Below, in pieces: positions 50,369 through 58,067 of a stretch of 64,000 bases of DNA. Within the stretch, counting starts at the first letter, position 1. Every line of letters begins with the position of its first letter. The translations under genes were made by a program, and so were the position numbers. The notes under the pieces were generated by a model. The model worked only from the letters and a program-made list of their open reading frames with translations. It did not search any database and was not told the DNA's origin. This DNA comes from Ornithinimicrobium pratense (lineage in GTDB: Bacteria > Actinomycetota > Actinomycetes > Actinomycetales > Dermatophilaceae), in contig NZ_CP044427.1 in NCBI RefSeq assembly GCF_008843165.1, positions 124,001-188,000 of the forward strand. The letters run 5' to 3'.

Positions 50369-50932
50369 ATCGACGCCGACGCGCTAGTCATCGACCAGCT
50401 CACCCGGCTCTTCCGCAGCGACTTCGAGATCCACGAGGGCGACGACGTCGTCGGCCGCATCACCACGCAAGGCAGCGCCATGGCGAGAATGTTCGGCGGC
50501 AACCGGGAGTTCCTGGTCACCGAGCCGGACGGCACGCAGGTGCTGCGGCTCAGGGACGTGATGAACTTCATGAGCCGGGACACCTACGAGGTGCTGGACG
50601 GGGCGGACCACCCGCTGGGGACCCTGCGCCGGGAGTTCACCCTCTTCGCCAAGAAAGTCTCTTTCCTGCCCGCCGACGGTGGCGACCCGCTCGAGGTGCG
50701 CGGCTCCTTCTTCGGCTACGACTACTCGATCCTGGTCCGCAACGAGCCGGTGGCCCAGATCTCGCGGCGGTGGGCCGGGCTGGCCACCAGTCTGTTCGGC
50801 GGGCAGCGGTATGCGGTGACCTTCCTACCCGGCGCCAGCCCCCGGCTGCGCCAGGTCATCCTGGGCACGGTCATCGCGATCGATCTGATGAAGGCCAAGG
50901 ACGACGGCTCGGCCGCCGCGTCCTCCAGCTGA
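50360..50932 (+). CDS. LURP-one-related (Tubby C-like) protein
   Basis: 190 aa, cytoplasmic. The 12-stranded beta fold is suggested by RLFRSDFEIHEGDDVVGRI, FLVTEPDGTQVLRLRDVM, YEVLDGADHPLGTLRREF and VRNEPVAQISRRWAGL, the repeating pattern of LURP-one/scramblase-like domains. The C-terminal hydrophobic helix (LRQVILGTVIAIDLM) is typical. In bacteria the function is unknown; membrane association is plausible. The start codon lies in an operator-like repeat. Confidence 0.8.
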   Translation: MGLIDADALVIDQLTRLFRSDFEIHEGDDVVGRITTQGSAMARMFGGNREFLVTEPDGTQVLRLRDVMNFMSRDTYEVLDGADHPLGTLRREFTLFAKKVSFLPADGGDPLEVRGSFFGYDYSILVRNEPVAQISRRWAGLATSLFGGQRYAVTFLPGASPRLRQVILGTVIAIDLMKAKDDGSAAASSS

Positions 50933-50982
50933 CCCGGTCAGCCCGGTCAGCGGGAGGCCCTCTCGTCCACGGTCGGCCAGTG

Positions 50983-51483
50983 CTACCAGCTGCGCACCGT
51001 GACGAGGTGACCCACGACCGAGGGCACCCAGCCCTGCTCGCGCCGCATCCACCGCACCGCGACCAGGTTGGCCGGCACTACGACGAAGTCGCCCGCGGCG
51101 ACCGCCAGGTCGGTGCCGAAGGCGTCGGTGACGACCTCCCAGGCCAGGTCGGTGTGGCGATGCAGGTGCTCACCGATCGCCACGGCATACCGCTGCACGA
51201 TTGCGTCGTGGTCGCCGCTTCGGTCGGTCAGCCAGGACGCGAGCGCACGGTCCAGGCCGGCGCTGATGGAGGCCAGGTCGTCCACATCGACGCCTTCGGT
51301 GGCCAGCGCCTCGAGGGCCTGGGCGATGTGGGCCTTCTCCTCCTCGCCGATCCGGCGCGTCTCGGGGGTCAGGGGGAGGTCCGCCAGCGGCTCGTCGCCG
51401 GGGTCCGGCAGGGTCGACACCCGTGGCTCGGGCTCGCCCTCCCGCGTCGAGGCGACCCTCTTGAGCCGGTCGAGGAAGCTCAT
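50983..51483 (-). CDS. DUF3806-like protein
   Basis: 166 aa, cytoplasmic. An acidic, Pro-rich N-terminus (STLPDPGDEPLADLPLTPET) precedes a helical region (IAQALEALATEGVDVDDL) and ends with RYAVAIGEHLHRHTDLAWEV, FVVVPANLVAVRWMRREQGW. This pattern is that of DUF3806, small actinobacterial proteins of unknown function. Follows the channel gene in the same direction but has its own leaderless-type box. Confidence 0.75.
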   Translation of the reverse strand: MSFLDRLKRVASTREGEPEPRVSTLPDPGDEPLADLPLTPETRRIGEEEKAHIAQALEALATEGVDVDDLASISAGLDRALASWLTDRSGDHDAIVQRYAVAIGEHLHRHTDLAWEVVTDAFGTDLAVAAGDFVVVPANLVAVRWMRREQGWVPSVVGHLVTVRSW

Positions 51484-51489
51484 CCGGAC

Positions 51490-51495
51490 AGCCTA
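51490..51495 (-). promoter_or_regulatory. -10-like box TAGGCT, leaderless start
   Basis: On the minus strand TAGGCT ends 6 nt before the ATG at 51483; there is no Shine-Dalgarno sequence. Confidence 0.45.
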
Positions 51496-51507
51496 GTGCG
51501 CAGGATG

Positions 51508-53310
51508 CTAGACCGGGGGCCGCGGTGGGTAGGGCGGCCGGCGCTCGGGGGCGCTGGGCAGACGGCTGTGGTGGCCGCGGCGGGACCAGCGCCACACCTG
51601 CAGCCGGCGGAAGGCCCAGGCGCTGGCGACCTCGCGGCCGGTGGCGATGTACTCCACCGCGGAGTCGTCGAAGAGGGTGGAGACGATGAGGTCGAGGTCG
51701 CCTCCCCGGCCCAGGAGCAACAGGGTGTCATCCTCCTGCACCGTCAGTCCCAGGTCCGGGCTGTAGGTGCGGCGACCGTCGCGGACCAGCACAGCCGGGT
51801 AGGCGGCCAGCTGCACGTCGCGGTCCTCGGGGTCGCGCAGCAGGTCCTTGATCCGCAACTTCTCGCTACGCATCCACCGCACCGCCGCCGGCGCGTGCGC
51901 GAGGTTCAGGTCCAGGCGCTGGGAAACCGGGGTCTCGACTCCGACTGCGGAGACGATGTCCTCCATCACCTGCTCGCACCACTCGTCGTCCTCGTGCAGT
52001 GCATGGTCGACGAAGCTCCAGTAGTTGGGTGAGGTGATCCGCGCCACCGCCTCCCGGGCGAGCAGCTGGGTGGGGATGAAGACGGAGTCGGGGTCGAAGG
52101 CGGTGAGGGGGACCTCATTGACCGTGGAGTTCTGCCGCACCGCGATGAAGAGCTCGCTGTTCTCGATCCGGGCGTGCGCGGCGAGGGCCAGGTTGATGAT
52201 GTCGGACCGGGCACCGGCGACGAAACCCACCGCGTCCTTGACGTCAGGCCGTCCGTCGGCCGGGTCGACCACGACCACGTCCAGTCCCGCGCTCTCCAGG
52301 TCGCGCGTCACCTCGAAGCCGAAGGTGTCGTCGGCGCACACGACCCATCGGCCCTCGGTCAGGTGCTCCAGGTGGTCCGGCAGCTCGGTCGTGCGCTTGC
52401 TCATCAGCCAGGAGGCCAGCCGAAAGGCGTGCGGCCGGCGCAGCGCCATGACCAGGTACGCACCGTACCGGTCGAAGGGGTTGATGATCACGTTTGCGGC
52501 GAAGTCGTGCATCTGCTGGGCATGCTCCCGGTCGCCGGACCGGGCGATGACCATGAGCTCGGGCCGCAGCAGGTTGACGGTCATCACCACCGACAGGTTG
52601 GTCTCATCGTTGTCCGTCAGGGCCACCACGGCCTCGCAGTGCTCGCTCGCCAGGCCGGCCAGCCCGAGCATCCGGGGGTCCCGCCCGCTCGCTGCGTAGG
52701 CAGGGTGGTCGGTGGTGAACCCGTCCAGGGCCAGCTGCTGGATCCGGTTGTTGTCCTGGTCCAGCACGACGAAGGCCCGGCCCTGGTCATCGAGCGCTCG
52801 ACACACCGCCTCCCCGGCGTGCCCGTAACCGACGACGAGCACGAAAGGGTCCTTGACCCGCCGCATCTGGCGGGTGAAGCGCTGCAGCGCGATCGCCTGA
52901 CGGAAGGTCTGGTCCTGCACCAGGGCAAGCAGTGAGGCGATGGAGTAGCTCCACGCGCCCACTGCGGCGTAGATCGTGAGGACGACCCACATCCGCTGCT
53001 GGGTGCTGAACTCGTGCGGGACCTCGCCGAAACCGATCGTCAGGCCGGTGTAGCTGATGACGTAGAAGCTCTCGAAGACGGTCAGCGCCCGGGGGTTCTC
53101 AGGGGTGCCGGGTATGACCGAGAGTCCGAAGGTCATGACCGCGAAGACACTGATCACGACGACCAGCGGGGTGCGCATGCGCCGCAGCACCATAAAGAGG
53201 GCGTCGGTGGAGGGGGGCTCGGCGGGGATATCCACCTCGACCCGTCTCAGCGAGTCGGGGCGGGGTTGCGCCGGCCTGCCACCCCGCAGCCGCTTCAGCA
53301 GGTTTGCCAT
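51508..53310 (-). CDS. Two-TM potassium channel-like protein with two RCK/TrkA-N domains
   Basis: 600 aa. Two membrane segments flank a pore loop YTGLTIGFGEVPHEF, where TIGFG takes the place of the potassium filter TVGYG. A first RCK/TrkA-N domain starts FVLVVGYGHAGEAVCRAL with GxGxxG and FVVLDQDNNRI. A second nucleotide-binding-like domain starts WVVCADDTFGFEVTRDL and DVVVVDPADG. A TrkA-C-like end includes LTVQEDDTLLLLGRGGDL. It probably gates ion flow in response to a bound nucleotide or ion. The small membrane protein upstream is its likely partner. Confidence 0.85.
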   Translation of the reverse strand: MANLLKRLRGGRPAQPRPDSLRRVEVDIPAEPPSTDALFMVLRRMRTPLVVVISVFAVMTFGLSVIPGTPENPRALTVFESFYVISYTGLTIGFGEVPHEFSTQQRMWVVLTIYAAVGAWSYSIASLLALVQDQTFRQAIALQRFTRQMRRVKDPFVLVVGYGHAGEAVCRALDDQGRAFVVLDQDNNRIQQLALDGFTTDHPAYAASGRDPRMLGLAGLASEHCEAVVALTDNDETNLSVVMTVNLLRPELMVIARSGDREHAQQMHDFAANVIINPFDRYGAYLVMALRRPHAFRLASWLMSKRTTELPDHLEHLTEGRWVVCADDTFGFEVTRDLESAGLDVVVVDPADGRPDVKDAVGFVAGARSDIINLALAAHARIENSELFIAVRQNSTVNEVPLTAFDPDSVFIPTQLLAREAVARITSPNYWSFVDHALHEDDEWCEQVMEDIVSAVGVETPVSQRLDLNLAHAPAAVRWMRSEKLRIKDLLRDPEDRDVQLAAYPAVLVRDGRRTYSPDLGLTVQEDDTLLLLGRGGDLDLIVSTLFDDSAVEYIATGREVASAWAFRRLQVWRWSRRGHHSRLPSAPERRPPYPPRPPV

Positions 53311-53340
53311 CGTGATGCCGTGCTGCTCCGCCTGGAGCGG

Positions 53341-53727
53341 TCAGCGCCGCCGGTAGGACACGGTCTCGACGACGAGCAGGATGATCGAGACGATGTTGGC
53401 GAGCAGGGCCCCAGCGGCGATCGAGACGACGCTGGCCATGTGGGCGCCGGTGACCTCCACCGGGTCGACGTGGTTGGCCCACACCCAGACCAGCGCGGCG
53501 ATGATGAGCTGGATGCTGGCGACGAGGCTGGTGGCCAGGTGCACGGCACCGATCTGGGTGCGGTCTCCGAACTTCAGGATGGTGGCGATGATGTTGACGA
53601 CCACTGCGGCGTAGAGCTCGTAGACGTTGTGCAGATCAGGGTCACTGATGTCCCCGAGGACGTAGCCAAAGTTCAACGTCGCGGCCATCAGCACGAAGAA
53701 GCCGAAGACGACCTTCTCTAGGTTCAC
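53341..53727 (-). CDS. Small four-TM membrane protein (DUF6394-like), channel partner
   Basis: 128 aa with four hydrophobic segments: VVFGFFVLMAATLNFGYVLG, YAAVVVNIIATILKFG, LVASIQLIIAALVWVW and GALLANIVSIILLVVE. The layout matches DUF6394 proteins, which are often next to RCK channel genes. GTG start with a TATGGT box 6 nt upstream. The 30-nt gap to the channel gene argues for one operon. An accessory subunit is plausible but unproven. Confidence 0.8.
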   Translation of the reverse strand: MNLEKVVFGFFVLMAATLNFGYVLGDISDPDLHNVYELYAAVVVNIIATILKFGDRTQIGAVHLATSLVASIQLIIAALVWVWANHVDPVEVTGAHMASVVSIAAGALLANIVSIILLVVETVSYRRR

Positions 53728-53733
53728 ACGCCG

Positions 53734-53739
53734 ACCATA
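53734..53739 (-). promoter_or_regulatory. -10-like box TATGGT, leaderless start
   Basis: On the minus strand TATGGT ends 6 nt before the GTG at 53727. Only 53 bp separate this gene from the divergent SprT-like gene, which has a matching box. Confidence 0.45.
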
Positions 53740-53767
53740 ACCCCGCAGGTGCGTCGGAGGCGGTTCC

Positions 53768-53773
53768 TACCCT
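53768..53773 (+). promoter_or_regulatory. -10-like box TACCCT, leaderless start
   Basis: TACCCT ends 7 nt before the ATG at 53781. Together with the minus-strand box it forms a compact divergent leaderless promoter pair. Confidence 0.4.
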
Positions 53774-53780
53774 GGAAGGT

Positions 53781-54329
53781 ATGGAAATGCACCGGGCCGC
53801 CGCGCTGGCGCAGAGCCTGCTGGCTGAGCACGCGCTGACCGGTTGGACGTTCGCCTTTGACCGCGCCCGGGTCCGCGCCGGGGCCTGCCACTATGACGAC
53901 CGGCTGATCACCCTCAGCCCTCATCTGACGCGGGCGCACGACCAGGCCCAGGTGCGTGAGACCCTCCTGCACGAGATCGCGCACGCCCTGGTCGGCCCTG
54001 GGCACGGCCACGACGAGGTATGGCGGGCCCGCGCCCTGGCGATCGGGTCGACCGGGCGGCGGTGCTACGCGGCGGGCGAGGATCCGGCGGTGCCGGGACG
54101 CTGGCAGGGCCGGTGCGTGGCGGGGCACGTGGTGCACCGACATCGGCGGCCCACCCGGGTCCTGGTGTGCACACGGTGCCGTGGCCGGTCGACCCTGGAC
54201 AGAGTGCTGCGGTGGACCCACGACGGGGTGCCGGTGACGGACCAGGAGCTGGGTCCACAGATGGCGCGCGTGCTGGCCCAGCTGCGCGCCCAGGACGGCG
54301 CGACCGGGCAGGTTACCGGGCGGGGATGA
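53781..54329 (+). CDS. SprT-like zinc metallopeptidase domain protein
   Basis: 182 aa. HEIAHALVGPGHGHDEVW supplies the HExxH zinc site (His64, His68) with a third His a few residues on. The C-terminus has a zinc-ribbon-like part with CVAGHVVHRHRRPTRVL and CTRCRGRS. SprT-like proteins include SPRTN-type DNA-protein crosslink proteases. The bacterial role is not established. Confidence 0.88.
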   Translation: MEMHRAAALAQSLLAEHALTGWTFAFDRARVRAGACHYDDRLITLSPHLTRAHDQAQVRETLLHEIAHALVGPGHGHDEVWRARALAIGSTGRRCYAAGEDPAVPGRWQGRCVAGHVVHRHRRPTRVLVCTRCRGRSTLDRVLRWTHDGVPVTDQELGPQMARVLAQLRAQDGATGQVTGRG

Positions 54330-54351
54330 ACAACCGTGACCAAAGCGTGAT

Positions 54352-54375
54352 GTGCTCCAGTGTGATCTGGAGCAC
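54352..54375. promoter_or_regulatory. Inverted repeat GTGCTCCAG-N6-CTGGAGCAC ahead of the sugar ABC operon
   Basis: Perfect 9-bp arms (54352-54360, 54367-54375) with a 6-nt spacer in the 139-bp gap between the SprT-like gene and the sugar-binding lipoprotein. Size and location fit an operator for a LacI/ROK-type sugar regulator, whose gene is not in the window. A transcription terminator for the SprT-like gene is the alternative. Confidence 0.6.
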
Positions 54376-54468
54376 TCTCCTGTATTACCGTCAGCCCAGG
54401 AGTGTCGGTGTCAGCATGCGTGTGCCGCTCCCGGCCACAGGCCACCGACCCCGCGGCGGAAGGAGCCA

Positions 54469-55851
54469 ATGGTGGCGAACTCACGGTGGAGAAGGCTTGC
54501 GCCCCCCGCGATCGCGGCAGTGGCGGCATTGACCCTCACTGGATGTCTGCAGAACCCCGATGCCGGTCGCGGCAATGCCGCGGCCGCCGGTGTCGGCGAG
54601 CCCGAGGAGGGAGACGGCAGCGTCTCGATCATGGGGGCGTTCGGAGGTGACGAGGAGGCGCAGTTCCTGGCCTCGCTGGAGGAGTTCCAGCAGGAGAGCG
54701 GGATCAGCATCACCTACGTCAGCGACCAGGACTTCACCAACACGGTCCAGGTGCGGGTCAACGCCGGTGACCCCCCCGACATCGGCCTGTTCCCCCAGCC
54801 GGGCGGGGTGATGAACATGGCCGACGCCGGTCATGTTGTGCCGATCGACGCCTTCCTCGACTACGACGCCCTGCACGCCTCGCTGGTCCCGGGCTTCCTC
54901 GACTCCGCCCGCTACCAGGGCCGGGTCTACGCGGCCCCGATGCGGATGGCGGTCAAGTCGATCGTCTGGTACCCGAAGCAAGCCGCCGAGGAGGCGGGTT
55001 GGGACATGGAGCCGGAGACCCTGGCCGAGCTCCAGGAGCTGGCCGACCAGATCCGTGCCGACACCGGGGCCACCCCTTGGTGCATCGGTTGGCAGGCGGA
55101 CCAGGCGACCGGCTGGGTGGGCACGGACTGGATCGAGGAGTACATGCTGCGGCTGCACGGCCCGGATGTGTACGACGACTGGATTTACCACCGGATGCCG
55201 TTCAACGACGAGTTGGTGGTGCAGGCGTTCGAGGCCTACGGCGAGCTCGCCAACAAGGAGGGCAACGTCCTGGGCGGCTCGCAGGGCATCCTCAACACTC
55301 CGTTCGGGGACGCCATGAACCCCGCGTTCAGGGAAGACCCGGGGTGCTACCTCATGCGCCAGGGCAACTTCGCGACCGGCTTCCTCCCCGACGATGTCCA
55401 GGAGAACCTCGACGAGGAGGTCGGCACCTTCATCTTCCCCCGGGCCGAGGACGGCTACGACGGCCAGCCCATCCTGGGGGCAGGTGACCTCGCTGCGGCG
55501 TTCAGCTACGACACCGACACCATCGAGGTGATGGAGTTCCTCACCAGCGCCGACTTCGGCGGTCCGTGGGCGCAGGCGGGTGGCTGGCTGAGCCCGCACA
55601 CCACCTTCGACCTCTCGCTCTACCCGGACGAGACCACGCGCGGGATCGCACAGATGGCCGTGGACGCCGACGTCTTCCGCTACGACGGCTCCGACGTGAT
55701 GCCCCGCGAGGTCGGCTCGGGCACCTTCTGGACCGGCATGGTGGAGTTCCAGGCCGGGGACAAGGACGCCCAGCAGGTCGTCGACCAGATCGAGCAGCAG
55801 TGGCCCGAGGAGGCTGCCGAGGACCAGTCCGACGTGGGGGATGACCAATGA
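54469..55851 (+). CDS. Alpha-glucoside-type ABC sugar-binding lipoprotein (AglE-like)
   Basis: 460 aa. Signal peptide with lipobox LTGC near residue 24, then the type I sugar-binding fold: GSVSIMGAFGGDEEAQFLAS, ISITYVSDQDFTNTVQVRV, DPPDIGLFPQPGGVMNMAD. The later segment FIFPRAEDGYDGQPILGAGD resembles AglE/ThuE-like receptors for alpha-glucosides (sucrose, trehalose, maltose). First gene of the operon; GGAAGGAG is just upstream with short spacing (GTG 54472 could be used instead). The stop overlaps the permease start. Confidence 0.9.
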   Translation: MVANSRWRRLAPPAIAAVAALTLTGCLQNPDAGRGNAAAAGVGEPEEGDGSVSIMGAFGGDEEAQFLASLEEFQQESGISITYVSDQDFTNTVQVRVNAGDPPDIGLFPQPGGVMNMADAGHVVPIDAFLDYDALHASLVPGFLDSARYQGRVYAAPMRMAVKSIVWYPKQAAEEAGWDMEPETLAELQELADQIRADTGATPWCIGWQADQATGWVGTDWIEEYMLRLHGPDVYDDWIYHRMPFNDELVVQAFEAYGELANKEGNVLGGSQGILNTPFGDAMNPAFREDPGCYLMRQGNFATGFLPDDVQENLDEEVGTFIFPRAEDGYDGQPILGAGDLAAAFSYDTDTIEVMEFLTSADFGGPWAQAGGWLSPHTTFDLSLYPDETTRGIAQMAVDADVFRYDGSDVMPREVGSGTFWTGMVEFQAGDKDAQQVVDQIEQQWPEEAAEDQSDVGDDQ

Positions 55852-57053
55852 CCACGTCCCAGTCCACCCCCCCGGTCGGGGAGGACGTGCCGCAGAGCCC
55901 GGACGTCAGCGCGGTCCAGCAGCAGACCCCTTCGACCGGCCCCAAGGACGCAGGGCTGCAGCCGGTCAAACTGCTCATCGGCGTGCTCGGCATCGCCCTG
56001 ACCGTCTGGTTCCTCGGCAACCTCTTCCTGGCCTTCGCCTGGTACCCCGGCTGGTTCTTCAACAGCAGGATCCTGATGGCCACCCTCGGCCTGGTTGCCG
56101 GCGTCGGTGGCGCCGCGGTGCTGTTCTGGTTCCTCAACCTGGCCATCGAGGCGCTGCCACGTCGGCTCGAGCACGGCGTGATGCCTTATGCCTTCCTGCT
56201 GCCCGGCTTCAGCCTCATCGGGCTGATGCTGCTCTACCCGACCATCCAGACGATCCACTACAGCTTCGCCAACCGCGACAGCACCCGGTATGCCGAGCCG
56301 ATCTGGGCCAACTACCAGGCGCTGTTCGCGAGCTCCGCCTTCTGGTCGGCGATCTTCAACAACCTGCTGTGGATCGCGATCGTGCCGGCGGTCACGGTGG
56401 CGCTGGGCGTCGCGGTGGCGGTCCTGGCGGACAAGCTCTCAGCCAGCGGCGAGAAGTGGAGCAAGAGCTTCATCTTCCTGCCGATGGCGATCAGCTTCGT
56501 GGCTGCCTCAACGATCTGGCTGACCACGATCTACGGCTACCGCCCCCCGGGTGAGCCGCAGATCGCGGTGCTGAACGCCTTCGCGGTGAACGTGCTGGGC
56601 ATGGACCCCCAGCCCTGGCTGGACATCTCCACCGGGCGGCTGAACTCGTTGCTGCTGATGGTGATCCTCATCTGGCTGCAGACCGGGTTCGCGATGGTGC
56701 TGCTGTCCTCGGCGATCAAGAACGTGCCCGAGGACACCATCGAGGCGGCCCGGATCGACGGGGCCAGCGAACTGCAGATCTTCTGGCAGGTCGTCATCCC
56801 GCAGATCTGGGGCACGATCGTCACCGTCTTCATCACCGTCCTGATCCTGGTGATGAAGGTCTTCGACATCGTCTATGTGCTGACCAACGGCCGGAACAAC
56901 ACCGACGTGATCGCGAACATGTTCTTCCGCGAGCTGTTCACCAACCAGAACGCCGGCCGGGCGACTGCGCTCATCGTGGTCCTTCTGGTGGCGGTCATCC
57001 CGATCCTGATCTACCAGGTCAGGGACTTCCGGAAGCAGGAGGCCATGCGATGA
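55848..57053 (+). CDS. Sugar ABC transporter permease (AglF-like)
   Basis: 401 aa. A long N-terminal cytoplasmic arm is followed by two extra membrane segments and then the standard six-helix MalF-type core, including FLLPGFSLIGLMLLYPTIQT. The EAA coupling loop is EDTIEAARIDGASELQIFWQ. The pattern of an extended N-terminus plus the downstream GlyPQP context is that of AglF-type alpha-glucoside permeases. Overlaps both neighbours by 4 nt. Confidence 0.9.
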   Translation: MTTSQSTPPVGEDVPQSPDVSAVQQQTPSTGPKDAGLQPVKLLIGVLGIALTVWFLGNLFLAFAWYPGWFFNSRILMATLGLVAGVGGAAVLFWFLNLAIEALPRRLEHGVMPYAFLLPGFSLIGLMLLYPTIQTIHYSFANRDSTRYAEPIWANYQALFASSAFWSAIFNNLLWIAIVPAVTVALGVAVAVLADKLSASGEKWSKSFIFLPMAISFVAASTIWLTTIYGYRPPGEPQIAVLNAFAVNVLGMDPQPWLDISTGRLNSLLLMVILIWLQTGFAMVLLSSAIKNVPEDTIEAARIDGASELQIFWQVVIPQIWGTIVTVFITVLILVMKVFDIVYVLTNGRNNTDVIANMFFRELFTNQNAGRATALIVVLLVAVIPILIYQVRDFRKQEAMR

Positions 57054-57976
57054 GCGCTCACACCACGACACCGTCGACGTCGGACCCCACGTCCAGGCCG
57101 GCTACCCGGACCAAGACCCAGAAACGGATGAAGGACGGACGCCGCCGCAGCCCGTTCTCGATGGTGACCATGTTCCTGCTGGCGCTGCTCTGGACGCTGC
57201 CCACCGTGGGTCTGCTGGTGACCAGCTTCCGCAGCCGCGACGACGCCCTGTCCGGCGGCTGGTGGGAGGCGATCATCAACCCGTTTGGGACCTCGTGGAC
57301 CCTCTCCAACTACACAGCGGTCTTCGACCAGGCGAACATGGGGACGGCGCTGATCAACGGGCTGGCCGTGTCCATCCCGGCCACGATCATCCCGATCATG
57401 TTCGCCGCCTTCGCGGCCTACGCCTTCACCTTCTTGCAGTTCCGGTTCAAGGAGACGCTGTTCATCACCATCGTCGCGGTGATGGTGGTGCCGATCCACG
57501 TGGCCTTCCAGCCGCTGCTGGACCTCTTCGGTCCGCGAGGCCTCGGGATCTCCGGGGAGTACCTCGCGGTCTGGCTGCTGCACACGGGCTTTGGTATGCC
57601 GCTGTGCATCTACGTGCTGCGCAACTACATGGCCTCGCTGCCGTTCAGCGTGGTTGAGTCAGCCAGGATCGACGGGTGCTCCAACTTCCAGATCTTCTGG
57701 CGGCTGGTGGCCCCGATGGCGATGCCCGCGATGGCGGCCTTTGCCACCCTGCAGTTCTTGTGGGTGTGGAACGACCTGCTCATCGCCAAGCTGTTCCTGT
57801 CGCCCGACAACACCACGGTGATCGTCCAGCTGCAGCAGCTGCTGGGCACTCAGGGTCAGGGCGCCGAGCTGCTCACCGCAGGTGCCTTCATCTCCATGGT
57901 GGTGCCGATGATCGTCTTCTTCGCGCTGCAGAACTTCCTGGTCCGCGGCATGACGAGCGGTGCCGTCAAGGGCTAG
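57050..57976 (+). CDS. Sugar ABC transporter permease (AglG-like)
   Basis: 308 aa with six membrane segments of the MalG type. The EAA loop is LPFSVVESARIDGCSNFQIF. GLAVSIPATIIPIMFAAFAA and FLWVWNDLLIAKLFL are typical of carbohydrate permease subunit 2. Forms the channel with the preceding AglF-like subunit. No ATPase gene is in the operon, so a shared MsiK-type ATPase encoded elsewhere is likely. A very stable hairpin follows. Confidence 0.9.
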   Translation: MSAHTTTPSTSDPTSRPATRTKTQKRMKDGRRRSPFSMVTMFLLALLWTLPTVGLLVTSFRSRDDALSGGWWEAIINPFGTSWTLSNYTAVFDQANMGTALINGLAVSIPATIIPIMFAAFAAYAFTFLQFRFKETLFITIVAVMVVPIHVAFQPLLDLFGPRGLGISGEYLAVWLLHTGFGMPLCIYVLRNYMASLPFSVVESARIDGCSNFQIFWRLVAPMAMPAMAAFATLQFLWVWNDLLIAKLFLSPDNTTVIVQLQQLLGTQGQGAELLTAGAFISMVVPMIVFFALQNFLVRGMTSGAVKG

Positions 57977-58002
57977 TCCTGCTCAGACCCACCCGTCCCG
58001 TG

Positions 58003-58051
58003 ACCGCACCGACCCGGGCCCGCCAGCACGGCAGGCCCGGGTCGGTGCGGT
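58003..58051 (+). terminator. 18-bp hairpin terminator after the sugar ABC operon
   Basis: Perfect stem: ACCGCACCGACCCGGGCC (58003-58020) pairs with 58034-58051 around a 13-nt loop. It ends only 16 nt before the GTG start of the amylosucrase-like gene, so if readthrough occurs it would also shape that gene's leader. Confidence 0.8.
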
Positions 58052-58067
58052 GTGGTGGGATGGCTAG

